Source of the DNA: Halocafeteria seosinensis
Lineage: Eukaryota; Sar; Bigyra; Bicosoecida
Direction: 5' to 3'
Length of the DNA stretch: 64,000 nt
Assembly (NCBI GenBank): GCA_001687465.1
Contig: LVLI01000050.1
Coordinates: 25,576-89,575 of the forward strand
A model generated the notes under the pieces. The model was given only the letters and a program-made list of their open reading frames with translations, was not told where the DNA came from and ran no database searches. Position numbers and translations under genes: made by a program. This document shows, one piece after another, positions 22,533 through 34,000 of this stretch. How positions within the stretch are numbered: position 1 is the stretch's first letter; each line of letters starts with the position of its first letter.

Positions 22533-25500
22533 ATGCATTTGAATGGCCTTCTGAACGTATGTGCTTGGGGATGTCTCTTACGAGCCACGCAGCCTCAAAA
22601 TTACCGACTCGCCAAGCCTTCAACTATCTTGAGTGGCCTAGAGGTGCTCGCATTCCACTGGACTGTCGTTGCAGCCATCTGCTGTACATGCTTCGGAGTA
22701 GTAAGGACTGCTGACTTACGGGACAGCATTGTGGCTGGTGAGAAGCAACCTTGCCTGACATATCATCGACCCAGGAAAATGTTTGAATTGACCTGTAATT
22801 TGGGTCCGGACAACTTTGGAGATTTAAGCAATGATACTTATCTCACTCTCCGTGCCAACGAAGTGTTCGAAGGGAATGGCCACTCTATAAACCTACAGGG
22901 ACTAGATAGTTTTGATGGCTTCTTTGCGATTGCGTCAGATGGAAATGACACGGTAGACTCGTTTGAGAAGGCTCCCGTGATTCGCAATTTGCATATGAAG
23001 AATGGTCAAACCAGTCTTGGAGGGGGATTCATTTTGCGCAGGTTGCAGAAGTATTTCATTGTCGATTCATGTAGCTCGTCTGGGACAATCACTGGAACCT
23101 CGTCGTCTACCGCAGTAGGGGGTGGTGGCATATGCGGATATTCATGCGGAGGAAACGGAGGACAGATCAAAGTCGTAAATTGCTCTTCCGCAGGGGATGT
23201 ACAGTAGTCTCCGACGGAGCTGGTGGGATTACAGGAGCACGGGTGGGTCACACTGGAGGTATTGTCAACATATCTGATTGCTGGTCGAGTGGAAGGTTAG
23301 CATCAGGCAACACGGGAGGAATTTGCGGTGTGCTTGCTGGGAGAGACGGAGGTCAGGTGTTTATCACCAATTCCTATTCGATGGGCGATATCGTTGGTTC
23401 TGATGCCGGTGGAATTGTCGGTGGAAAAGCTGGCTTTGACAATGGATATGTGTATATTCAGGGGTGTTATTCCAGTGGGAAGATCCAAGGATCCGCCAGT
23501 GGTGGAATTGTCGGAGACGACGCGGCTCAAGGGAGTGGTGTTGTCAGAGTCATTCAATGCCACAGTACTGGAGACATATCGGGAACGTTTGCAGGTGGTA
23601 TATGTGGTTCATTTGAGCATAATGATGTAGACGGTAAATCATTTGGGAAAGGGTCCGTGTACATCACGCAATCGTATTCTGAAGGCCAGATTGACGGAGT
23701 TTGGAGTGGAGGTATCATTGGGCGTTTTGCCGGTCGGAATGGTTCGGCAGAGATACGCGAATGCTATTCCGCAGGAGATGTTTCTGGACAGCAAAGCGGT
23801 GGTATCACAGGAATTCGGGCAGGGTTTGATGGTGGAGTCGTTACTATCATAAACTGCTATACTAGGGGGGGAATCCAAGGGACCGGCAGCCAAGGCGGCA
23901 TATGTGGTGCTGCGGCACAAGGCAATGTAACGATCACCAACTCATATTCCTCGGGTGAGATTGGGAGCTTCACTGCGGGAGGTATTATAGGGAGTATATC
24001 GTCTTACGCAAACTCCATCAGTGTCAAATATTCAGTATATAATGGAGGTAGCGACAAGATGGTAGGGGATGGGAATCGGAATAGGGATACCAACCTTGAC
24101 TTAGAAGGCAATTCGCACAACTTGGAGAATATTACAGGTCAGCTGTACCATCTTCCCCAGCCAAATGGTTGGCCCAATGCCGTATGGGCTATAAATGGCA
24201 CCGATGAGCTCCCTGTATTGCGCTTCCAGCTGCCAACACCAAGTCCCACGGCGTCCAGCACCTCATCGCCCTCGTCAACCAGCACTCCCAGCGGAACAGC
24301 TTCCAGGACGATGAGTGACACTCCATCAAGGACACCTACGAGCACCCGAACTGCTACTCCGACAAAAAGTCCGAGCAGAACGCCTAGTGCAAGCCGAACT
24401 CCTACAGTCACGGGGACATCGAGCAACACGCCTACAGGAAGCACAAGTCCTACGGGAACTCCTACTGAAACAGCGACTATGACTCAAACATCGACTTCGA
24501 CCGGAACTCTAACGAGTACGAGAACTGTCACGTCGACACCGACTGGAACTCCTACTAGAACTAGTTCGTGGAGTGCGACGTCTACATCCACCCGCACTCC
24601 TAGTCAAACAAGCACGACAACTGTCACTCTGACGTCTACTGGAACTGCTAGGGAAACACGTGCGGAAACCCCAACACGGACATCGACCGAAACTCCAAGC
24701 AAAACCCCTATATCCCCTACGAGCAGTATGACACCCTCGGTTTCCGCTACGATGTCGTCAACTTCGAGTTTGGGAGCAGTTGCTGGAGTGGAGAGCCTAT
24801 CCTCCGGCCCAACAGGGTCAAGCGGAAGCAGAGTATCTTCTGCCCTGCGAATTTTTGTTCCAGCTACTTTGGCTGTAGCTCTAGCGGTGCTGATTATGTA
24901 TCTTGGGTATAGGCGCAGAAGGAACGAGGCAGAAGCGAAAGCATCGAGTGATCCTCGAGCAATGTATGCAACTCAGCTTGGAATACCTGTGGAGAGTTTA
25001 AAGCTAATGTCTAGCTTGGAAGCTGGGTCGGGTACTCTTGGTCATATGTCTTCGGTCCAAACTCAGGGAGCCTCTTTGATAGCAGAGAAAGGACACAAAC
25101 AGAGTATGCGTCAAGTCCAGAAGGGTCTCAAGTGTACGCAACGAATCCCGTCGGGGAGATGAAGCTTGCTCACATCAACCCTTTGGCATCTGGTGCCCAA
25201 AAACGTCGAGCTGAACAGACTGAATCAAAATCGACGAACCAAACTGTAGCTGATAGGTTCGCTCTCAAGGCGGGCAAGACGGATCGACGAAACATTAAGT
25301 CATACGGAGTTTCTGGGATTCAGTCTGGCACAGAGTCTGCCGTCTTTTCTGTAGGAAGCATGGTTGCAGGTGCTGAGAGGGAGGTACAGAACGAAGCTCG
25401 CGTTGTGCTCGTAGATCCGCGCGCTCAATCGTGTACCTCTTCGGGGTCGGTTCGCATTGTTTCGACAAAAGCGCCAAAACTGGAATGTGGGCAGAAAAAC

Positions 25501-25929
25501 AGCTCTGGTGCAGGGAAGGCGAGACTGCAAGTTGCTGTTGCGGCTGATGTAGATACCACTCAACTAAGACGCCTAGATAGAGCACGGCTTAAGCTCCGAC
25601 ATTGGAAAGCACGGTTACTGGCGGAACCACCACCGTTGGTACAGGTTGAAACTGGTACTACAATGTACTTTGGTGGGAATGAAAGGTGTGATCAACGGTC
25701 AGCGTCTGAGGGACATGGTGAAGGGTATTTTTCTTCTCCGTTATTCCATGATGGCTATGTCCGTCGCTTGGAATTTGCCAGTTCTAGACCTGGTGCTAAT
25801 AGCGTTGGTGGACTTTCTCGCGAAACCGAGGAGCACCATCGAAGTCAGCTTCGTCTAGAGGTTGGTCCTCCAAAGAAAGGTTTCGCTCCTCAAGTTCCGA
25901 GAAGTAAACGTTCCCTTTCTGTGTGCTGA
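22533..25929 (+). pseudogene. P6: chimeric GLUG-repeat surface protein with two frameshifts
   Basis: The start at ATG 22533 is conserved with P5 (18628); an adjacent ATG lies at 22530. The hydrophobic FHWTVVAAICCTCFGVV precedes 'ADLRDSIVAGE'. In the second GLUG repeat a five-base insertion relative to P5 (near 23200-23206) gives TAG and shifts the frame. Homology resumes in frame 2 through ten repeats, cap, stalk and TM (about 24845-24905). A one-base loss relative to P4 near 25112-25115 shifts the frame again, and the tail finishes in frame 1 at the TGA 25927-25929. The shifts do not compensate, so no full protein can be read. Ectodomain bases match P5 almost exactly, while stalk and tail match P4, which shows recombination or gene conversion. 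Confidence 0.88.
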
Positions 25930-26653
25930 TTCCGAGCGAAGAACGTTGCCGGAAGATGGAGCAGTACGAGTACGATGATTATGAAAGCTGAACGATTGCC
26001 ACACTGTGCTTAGGATTTGCGCGCGGTCTCTGTGTTAAGTACATTGGAAACTTAATGCAGTCGCCTAGCTCATCATGGAGCTGTATATATCCTCAAGATA
26101 CTACCAGTTAGAGTGAATTAGACCAAGACATTCAAGAATACTCCCAATTCTTGCTCAGGTTGAATACGGGACTTAGTGTCTTCCTGCCGCGTGGAGCTCC
26201 GATGCGGTAACCACTGTGGCACCGCTCCAGACGGTATTTTCTCCTCCTCTCTGTTTACACAACGCAAAAGCAGTCTCCCAACCTCAAAAGTTACCCACTT
26301 ATTCGGTATTGTTCATGGGGTTCGTTGATCTGCTCTCTGTAGGTGCTTGAGAGTAGAAGAGAGAAGTTCATGGAGGAGCGTGGATAATAGCCATTTTCGC
26401 GGTTTACGTTGCATATATAACAATATAAGCGTTTTTCCTCTCATACCACTATGTATGGCCAACAGCAGACAAGAAACAACGTCATACGAGAGTCCTAAGG
26501 ACTCCTGATTGTCTCCTGGAGCGAAGTTTTCGACAGCAAAGGGAGGAAAAGGGGGTGATAACAGAGCCTGTAGCGCATTATGGGGACTAAATACACGTGA
26601 TACAATTTCATTCTCTCCCAGTCTGCAAGAGGAAGATATTGAGGCACGTCAAC
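25930..26653. other. P6-P7 intergenic region
   Basis: A 0.72 kb spacer. A TATA-like GCATATATAACAATATAAGC block sits near 26410-26430, about 230 bases before the P7 ATG. No gene is supported. Confidence 0.45.
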
Positions 26654-29600
26654 ATGATGATATGTGCACCCGGGAATGCCTACGGAAAATGGAGAGAGGC
26701 GGAGAATATGTCGCTTTACCGGGGCGAAGTTTGCATTGCCCAATATGTATCAACTCCCACTATGAAACTAGACCCTCGATGGGATAAGCCCAAATGTTCG
26801 TACAGGAAACATTCTATTAGAGAGCGACTTCTGTCTGGGTTTGCCACTGTACTTTGGCTTGCTTGTGCACTTGGAAAGGATTTACGAAAGTCGATTCTCG
26901 AGGACGAAGTGAGGTGCATACAGTACACCGACCAGCAACAATTTGTGTTGACTTGTAATATCGATTGGCAAGAGGAGGGCTATGGAAACAATGACTACAT
27001 CATGCTGAAAGCCAATGAGGTGTTTGAAGGAAAGGGTAATGAAATTGACTTGGGGAGCTTAGATGCGTTTCAGGGTCTATTCCAGATTGACGATGGTGTC
27101 GACACCTTCGGCCTTGCTCCTATAATACGCAATTTACACATCAAGAATGGCAGAACGACTAAAGAAGGAGGGTTTGTTGTTCGGAAACAGCAAAAATTTT
27201 TCATTGTAGAGTCTTGCAGTTCTTCTGGGGTAATCGGCGGGAGTTCAAGTCTCTATGATAATTATAGCGGTGGGGGCATATGTGGTTACAGATGTGGAGC
27301 TGACCAAGGTCGAATGCGGATCTCCGGTTCAGTTTCTACAGGGAGTATTGTCGCCTCAAATGCCGGTGGAATCGCGGGGGCCTACGTCGGTGCTAACGGG
27401 GGCACTGTGCACATTGACAATTGTCATTCCACCAGTTCAATACCATTTGATGCAGGTGGAATTTGCGGTGTCAATGCCGGTCGCTCCGAGGGGCACGTCT
27501 ATATTACCCGGTCATACTCTATCGGAGAAATCCAAGGGGATGAGAGTGGAGGGATAGTTGGCGGAGAAGCGGGATCGAACAATGGTCACGTCTATATCAC
27601 CGAATGCTACTCCACTGGAGCTATTACTGGATCAAAGAGTGGTGGAATTACAGGCGACGATACCGCAGACGGAAATGGAATTGTACATATAGAGGATTGC
27701 TACTCTAGGGGTGATATAGGTGGGTTAAACTCTGGTGGAATATGCGGGGCTTTCAGCGGTGTCACTGTTTCCAACACATATTCCTCCGGTGCAATTTCCC
27801 GGGGGGATATTCGCGCCGGTGGTATCATAGGAAGTATATCAGGAAGTAAAGTATCTATCAAATATTCAGTGTACCGTGGTGATAGCGATGATGTTGTCGG
27901 AGGAGGTGATAACAACCATCTTGACGTGTTTGGTAAGGGCAATTCACACGAGTTGGATGATATTAAGGGAACCCTGTATCATTACGACGGATTACAAAGG
28001 TGGCCAAACTCTAGATGGACAATCAGTAATCCTGACGAATACCCAATCCTGCGCTTTCAACTCCCCACACCAAGTCCGTCCATTACTTCTACGCCCTCGG
28101 CATCGCCCTCTCCGAGTCCTACAGGGAGTTGTAGCGCTACGTCGACGAAGGGGTCGACAATCACGCCCACAGGAACTACAACTCCGACCATGACACGTAC
28201 TGAAAGTGGAACTCCTACTGCTACAAGCACGATCACTTCCTCGAAAACATCTACGAGAACTGCAAGTGTTACTTCCGCATCCACCGAGACTCCTACTGGT
28301 ACTGGCACTAGTACTCCTTCGAAAAGCTCGACCAGGACTACAAGTGGCACTTCCACATCTACAGGAACTCTTTCTACCACTGCTACTTGCACTGGTACGC
28401 CTTCGAAAATCTCGACCAGAACTCCGAGTAGCACTTCCACATCTGCGGGAACTCCTCCCGCTACCAGCATCAGCTCTCCCTCAAAAAGCTCGACCAGAAC
28501 TCCAAGTGGCACTTCCACATCTACTGCAACTCCTATTGCTACTGGCACCAGCACTCATTCGAGAAGCTCTACCAGAACTCCAAGAGCCACTTCCACATCT
28601 ACGGGAACTCCTATTGCTACTGGCACCAGCACTCATTCGAGAAGCTCTACCAGGACTCCAAGAGTCATTTCCACATCTACGGCAACTCCTGCTGCAACTG
28701 GCACCAGCACTTCTTCCAGAAGCTCTTCCACATCCACAGGAACTCCTAGCGAAACAGGTACACATAGCAGCACCAACACACCTATCATTACAACCTCGAC
28801 AACTCTGAGCTCTTCCCCTACCAGTTCTGTCTCCCACACATCTACAATAACGGCGACCTCTAGTTGGATGCGAACTACTAGCAGTACAGCTAGTGATTCT
28901 ACCGTTCCTACACCAGCGGTCGCTTCCAGTACTACTTCCTCAAGGGCCTTGAGGAGTTCTCCCTCCCAATATTTTACAGGGACAATAGCATCTACGCCGA
29001 GGCACACGCAAACGTCTACGAGCAGACCCACTTTAAGTGGGAGTGCTTCGCCTTCGGCAACTGCATTGCCTTTCATAAGTAGCTCGTTCTCAAACATTCC
29101 TTCCTCGGCGGTCACAAACACTCAAAGTAATGCACGAAGCACAACCCAACCTGTGCGTGCTCCCGGTGCTTCCAATGAAAAGCCTACGACGGCTATTGGT
29201 ACAACGTCGTCGCCGGGGAACTCCCCAACTGCCAGTGTAACAAGTTTCGAGTTTCGCTGGATATCGTCTACACACAATGCAACCTTTTCCTCAGCAGCGA
29301 CCTCGATATCAGATAGATTGTCCAGCCGAACACATGGGAGCACATCTGTCGCTCTCCGCACCTCCTTGTGGGCTACACTTGGGGGAGCAGTGCTAACGCT
29401 TGTCATGTTTCTGGGGTACAAACGAAGGAAAAATGAGAATTTAGCTAAAGCATCGACCGATCCTAGGGCCGTCTACGCAAAACAGTTGCGGATTCCTGTC
29501 CATAGTTTCAAGCTCATGTCGAAATTGAACGGTGGCCAGGGTCACTTCCACTTGTCCGGAGTGCAGACCCAACGAGCTCCTTGGGCGTCGCAGAAAGGCC

Positions 29601-30385
29601 ATGTAGCAGTGACGGGTCTTCATCCAGAGTCATCTGATGTCCGGGTGACAGCAAGTCCATTAGGGGAATTGCGACTAGCTCACATCAATCCGTTGGCGTC
29701 TGGTGCGGCAACGGAGCGGGCTGAGCAAATCTATACCGAGCTCAGTCGACACACTGTTTCTCGTAAATTCTCTTTGAGGTCTGGGAAGACTGATAGGAGA
29801 GAAATCAATCGCTTTACAGTAGAAGATGTTCAGGTGGGAGAAGCGACGGTGAACGATTCAGTTGGCATGTCTCTTGTACCCGCTTCATTGGAACGAACCA
29901 GTGAACATGGCGTCGTTCTGGTTGACACCAGTGGTCAATGCGCAGGATCTGTTCGAGTTGTTTCTGTAAAAGCTCCGCAGCTTGACTTGGGTAAGTCTAC
30001 CGGGAAATCGAGAGCCATGCACGTTGCTGTTGCTTCCCTTATTGATACTTCCGAATTAAGGCATTTCGAGCGAGTTCGGTTGAAATTGCGACACTGGAAG
30101 GCAAAACTTCTAGCTGAGCCACCTCCATTGGTACAAATCGAAATTGACAATGGCGTTAATGCCTCTGAGGTTACTGGTGATTGTTCGGGGGGGATGAGTA
30201 CTGGTCCAACAAGCAGTTTAACTCATCTCCGTCGTTTGGAATTTGCGAATTCAAAGGCTGGTACCCGCGGACTCTCTACTGAAACAAAAGAACACCATCG
30301 CAGTCAACTGCGCCTCGAGGATGATCCTCCGAAGAAAATTTTCTCTCCTCAGGTCCCTACTAGAAGTAAACGAACCTTGTCCTGA
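26654..30385 (+). CDS. P7: GLUG-repeat surface protein with long stalk
   Basis: An intact 1243-residue frame from the first in-frame ATG (26654); the frame extends upstream only through GTG. About 60 non-hydrophobic residues come before the basic/hydrophobic segment RERLLSGFATVLWLACALG and 'KDLRKSILED'. The start domain has 'NEVFEGKGNEIDLGSL', 'IRNLHIKNG' and 'VESCSSSG'. There are seven GLUG repeats, and the cap ends at 'LRFQLPTPSPS' near residue 466. The Thr/Ser/Pro stalk is long (about 470-890) with a 78-bp repeat block. The TM is at about 904-924, followed by K-R-R-K, and the tail has 'DPRAVYAKQLRIP', 'AHINPLAS', 'LRHWKAKLLAEPPPLVQIE', 'RRLEFANS' and 'PTRSKR'. It is the least similar tail among the main group, so an older copy than P8/P9. 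Confidence 0.92.
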   Translation: MMICAPGNAYGKWREAENMSLYRGEVCIAQYVSTPTMKLDPRWDKPKCSYRKHSIRERLLSGFATVLWLACALGKDLRKSILEDEVRCIQYTDQQQFVLTCNIDWQEEGYGNNDYIMLKANEVFEGKGNEIDLGSLDAFQGLFQIDDGVDTFGLAPIIRNLHIKNGRTTKEGGFVVRKQQKFFIVESCSSSGVIGGSSSLYDNYSGGGICGYRCGADQGRMRISGSVSTGSIVASNAGGIAGAYVGANGGTVHIDNCHSTSSIPFDAGGICGVNAGRSEGHVYITRSYSIGEIQGDESGGIVGGEAGSNNGHVYITECYSTGAITGSKSGGITGDDTADGNGIVHIEDCYSRGDIGGLNSGGICGAFSGVTVSNTYSSGAISRGDIRAGGIIGSISGSKVSIKYSVYRGDSDDVVGGGDNNHLDVFGKGNSHELDDIKGTLYHYDGLQRWPNSRWTISNPDEYPILRFQLPTPSPSITSTPSASPSPSPTGSCSATSTKGSTITPTGTTTPTMTRTESGTPTATSTITSSKTSTRTASVTSASTETPTGTGTSTPSKSSTRTTSGTSTSTGTLSTTATCTGTPSKISTRTPSSTSTSAGTPPATSISSPSKSSTRTPSGTSTSTATPIATGTSTHSRSSTRTPRATSTSTGTPIATGTSTHSRSSTRTPRVISTSTATPAATGTSTSSRSSSTSTGTPSETGTHSSTNTPIITTSTTLSSSPTSSVSHTSTITATSSWMRTTSSTASDSTVPTPAVASSTTSSRALRSSPSQYFTGTIASTPRHTQTSTSRPTLSGSASPSATALPFISSSFSNIPSSAVTNTQSNARSTTQPVRAPGASNEKPTTAIGTTSSPGNSPTASVTSFEFRWISSTHNATFSSAATSISDRLSSRTHGSTSVALRTSLWATLGGAVLTLVMFLGYKRRKNENLAKASTDPRAVYAKQLRIPVHSFKLMSKLNGGQGHFHLSGVQTQRAPWASQKGHVAVTGLHPESSDVRVTASPLGELRLAHINPLASGAATERAEQIYTELSRHTVSRKFSLRSGKTDRREINRFTVEDVQVGEATVNDSVGMSLVPASLERTSEHGVVLVDTSGQCAGSVRVVSVKAPQLDLGKSTGKSRAMHVAVASLIDTSELRHFERVRLKLRHWKAKLLAEPPPLVQIEIDNGVNASEVTGDCSGGMSTGPTSSLTHLRRLEFANSKAGTRGLSTETKEHHRSQLRLEDDPPKKIFSPQVPTRSKRTLS
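28300..28760 (+). repeat. 78-bp coding repeat in the P7 stalk
   Basis: The phrase GA[AG]AAGCTC[GT]ACCAG (encoding SSTRTP) recurs at about 28321, 28405, 28483, 28561, 28639 and, as a variant, 28717. The first step is 84 bases and the rest are 78, all multiples of three. Copies have diverged moderately. Confidence 0.85.
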
Positions 30386-31056
30386 AGCCCTCGCAACACA
30401 CTCCCCATATTCTCGTAGCTCAGAAGGCAGGGCAACAGCAAACTGCCATCTTTAGAAGAGGAAAAATGACGTCACGTGGTATTGTGTCCTCCATTGAAAG
30501 GGGCATGCTACTGAGTCCTCTTTAGGAATGAGAACTGACTCTTTTTGTCTTCCAGTGTTGTACTCGCTGTTAACTTCGTCGTGATACACATAACCAGCAA
30601 CCGAAGCAACCAACCTGTCGTCGTATACACACCTCCACACTTTGTGCACTAAACTATAGGTAGATCCTAGCTTGTTCTTAGTCGGTGAAAAGCATTGGGG
30701 AACCCTTTGGGAAAAGTTTCTCCCTACGATTCCGCTTCCCGCTTGCTCTGTGCTATCCGGGCCAACATCCGGGACAAAGACCGGGATTTTCTCCGGTGCC
30801 TCTATATGCCCTCCAAACAGCCTTCATTAGGATTCTCTCTCTCTCCATGTCCATAGCAATAGTCAGTCCCCACTAACTAAGGGCCAAGTTTGGGTACCTC
30901 TATGCCTCATCGAGCAGAGAGCAGGGTGACAGTCACCCGGTGACTTCAAGGTGTGATCCGGGCGCCGCGCCGGGGAAAAACCCGGGCGAACGGCCGGGAA
31001 ATTCATTCTATGCAGTATACACTATACATATGAGAGTATAGATTGTCCCCAAAAGG
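30386..31056. other. P7-P8 intergenic region
   Basis: A 0.67 kb spacer with a GC-rich section (about 30755-31000) unlike the other spacers. It includes GGGCGCCGCGCCGGGG-type sequence and a perfect 15-base inverted repeat at 30924-30938. No gene is supported. Confidence 0.5.
30924..30938. promoter_or_regulatory. Perfect inverted repeat upstream of P8
   Basis: GGGTGAC-A-GTCACCC is perfectly symmetric about one base and is followed two bases later by another GGTGAC. It lies about 120 bases before the P8 ATG. It could be a dimeric factor site; no factor can be named. Confidence 0.3.
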
Positions 31057-34000
31057 ATGTCGGAGGATGCGGAATATCACCACGGAATGCAAACGGGGAT
31101 TCCAAAGTACAATTGCTGTACTGCCCCCTGTGCGTGTAGAAGAGGCAGGAGCCAGAAGGGTGGCTTGGGGTTCAGTGGTGGTGGTGGAGGAGGAGGAAGG
31201 CGAAGAGCTGCAGCTGCTGCAGCTTCTGTTCGAGTTTGGAGTTTGCTCGTGTGGAGCATTGGATTAGGTCTCGTATTGTGGCCACAAAGTGGTTGTCGAG
31301 GCGGCGATCTACGAAGCAAAATTACAGGTCCAGGTATTGATTGTATAAGCTATCATGATACTACTCCTCAATTTACGATGACATGCGATTTGGAGTGGGA
31401 TGATGCGGACCATATTACCTTGCGTGCGAATGAAGTTTTCGATGGCAATCATCATATATTCTATATGGACACTCAAGCCTTCAACGGGCTATTTGTTATG
31501 GAAAGGAATAGGGAGTATACAAATATTAATGTTGATTCTTTTGATAAAGCACCGATTATCCGAAATGTACATGTGAAAAACGGGCAAACCTCCACTGATG
31601 GAGGATTCATCGTACAGGCACACCAGAAGTTCTTTATCGTGGAATCGTGTAGCTCTTCGGGGACAATACGTGGAGGTGGGATCTGTGGGAAATCTTGTGG
31701 CGCACACGAAGGCCAAATCAAGATCACGAACTCGTCCTCCACTGGTGATGTAACTAGCGACAATGCTGGTGGCATAGCAGGGGCAGGAGTGGGCTCCAAT
31801 GAAGGCATTGCCAACATTAGTGATTGTTATTCCACTAGAACTTTGATCGGGGAAGATACCGGAGGGATATGTGGCAAGTATGCAGGAAAGATGAATGGCC
31901 AAGTCTACATTACGAACTGCCATTCAGAAGGCATCATTGAAGGAACGCAAGCTGGAGGAATAGTTGGTGGCGAGGCTGGAGCTGATGGTGGATATGTGTA
32001 CATTCATGGATGCTACTCTACGGGTGAAATCCAGGGAGACTACAGCGGCGGAATCACAGGCGAAGACGCCGGTGAGGACAACGGGGAGGTCCGTATTATA
32101 TCGTGCTATAGTACTGGGGATATTTCGGGAGACGGAGCAGGTGGTATTTGTGGGTCACTTAGATATGCTGGTACAGGTACAGCAGATACAGGCGGAGGAT
32201 CAGTCTATATCGCACAGTCATATTCCAAGGGGAATATTCAAGGAGGTGGAAGTGGTGGGATTGTTGGAAGCGAAGCTGGATCGGAAGAAAGTTTCCTTAA
32301 GATTACGGAATGTTACTCTACAGGTGATATGATTGGTTCCAATTCAGGTGGGATTATCGGGAGTAATGCAGCAGAACATAATGGTAAAGTTGACATCAAA
32401 GACTGCTACAGTACAGGGAAGAAAGATGGGGAGTCTTCGGGCGGCATCTGTGGTGCCAATGCCGGGAAGCACTGTGGTGGAACGTGTAGTATTGATATTG
32501 AAAACACGTATGCGTCGGGAGACATCACAAGAAGCAACGCTGGTGGTATTATAGGAAGTATTGGTGATTGGCGTGCACATATCAACATTCGCTATTCCGT
32601 GTATCGGCATCGACTTGTGGGCTCAGCTGCCTCCAGCCCACAGGCAACAGGTAATTCTGATAATTTGGAGGATATTGATGGAAAATTATATAAGCATAAC
32701 GGCACAACAAGATGGTCAGAGGCTGTATGGGCTACAAATGGGACAAATGAGTTCCCTATATTGCGCTTTCAGCTTCCAACACCGAGTCCCACTGCCACTT
32801 CAACGCCTTCACACACCCCATCTCCTACTTCTACAGGGACTTCTAGCCGCACAAGAACCCCAGCCAGGACTGCTACGTCGTCAATGACGCCTACAGGGAC
32901 TCTGACAGCTACGCCAACAGTGACCTCGACGCTTACACCTACGGTCAGTCCGACTCCAACGCCTACGAGTACGCCAAGTAAGACACCTACAAAGACTATC
33001 ACGCCTACCAGTACAAACACCAGGACGAGTACGCCTTCATCTACAGGGACTTCTACAGGTAGCCCTACGGGAACCAGCACTCGCACGAGAACGCCTTCAT
33101 CTACCCCGACGTCTAGCGAAACAGGCACAGGAACCAGAACTCCTACTCCTAGTGAAACAGCGACAAGCACTGCCAGTGAATCAGCTTCTCGAACTCCTAC
33201 CGCTAGTTTGACAAGCACATCGAGCAGTTCCCCAACAAGCGCAAGGACCGTAACATCGTCAAGCACTCATACAACGTCACCTACAAGAACCAGCACACCC
33301 AGTTCCAGCGAAACGACAAGTAGTTCTCCCACTAGCACACCGACGAGAACTGTGACCCAAACACCGAGCTTAACAGAAACTCCCACAGAAACACGTACAG
33401 TGACATCAACAGTATCCCGTACAAGCAGAGTCACAGGAACACCCACTTCTACTCGCACGCCGTCTCCCACAAGAACTATTTCTCCGTCCGCTTTATCCAG
33501 CGTGAGTCCTTCCGTTACTTCAACAGGTACGTTTTCATCCACGCCTACGTCGGAAGCTGTTGTCGATGATTCACTTTCCTCGGAATTAAGAGGCGGCAAC
33601 AAAGGAGGCTTGTCGTCTGCTTTACATACTTCCGTAGCCGCTTCACTAGGTGGAGCTATGTTACTGATAATAATCTACCTTGTATATCGGCGAAGGAAGA
33701 ACCAAGTGGTGGCTAAATCGTCTAGTGACCCTAGAGCAATGTATGCGACACAACTCGGAATACCTGTGGAAAGCTTGAAGCTAATGTCGTCGCTTGAGAG
33801 CGGTAGCCATGTTTCGATTGTACCACATGATACCTATGCTTTGGTGTCGGAAACTGGTCGTCATGAGGGAATTTCCCCGTTACCGGGAGCATCTCAAGTG
33901 TTTGCTAGTGGCCAAATGGGAGAGTTAAAGGTTGCTCACATTAACCCCATCGCGTCGAACGCCCAGCGCGAACGTGCTGAGCAAACGCAGTCAGTGATGC

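Noticed and set aside
23195-23215. A small intron explaining the P6 frame change
   Set aside because: Only five bases are extra relative to P5, too few for a spliceosomal intron. The P4, P6 and P1 shifts are likewise 1-19 bases.
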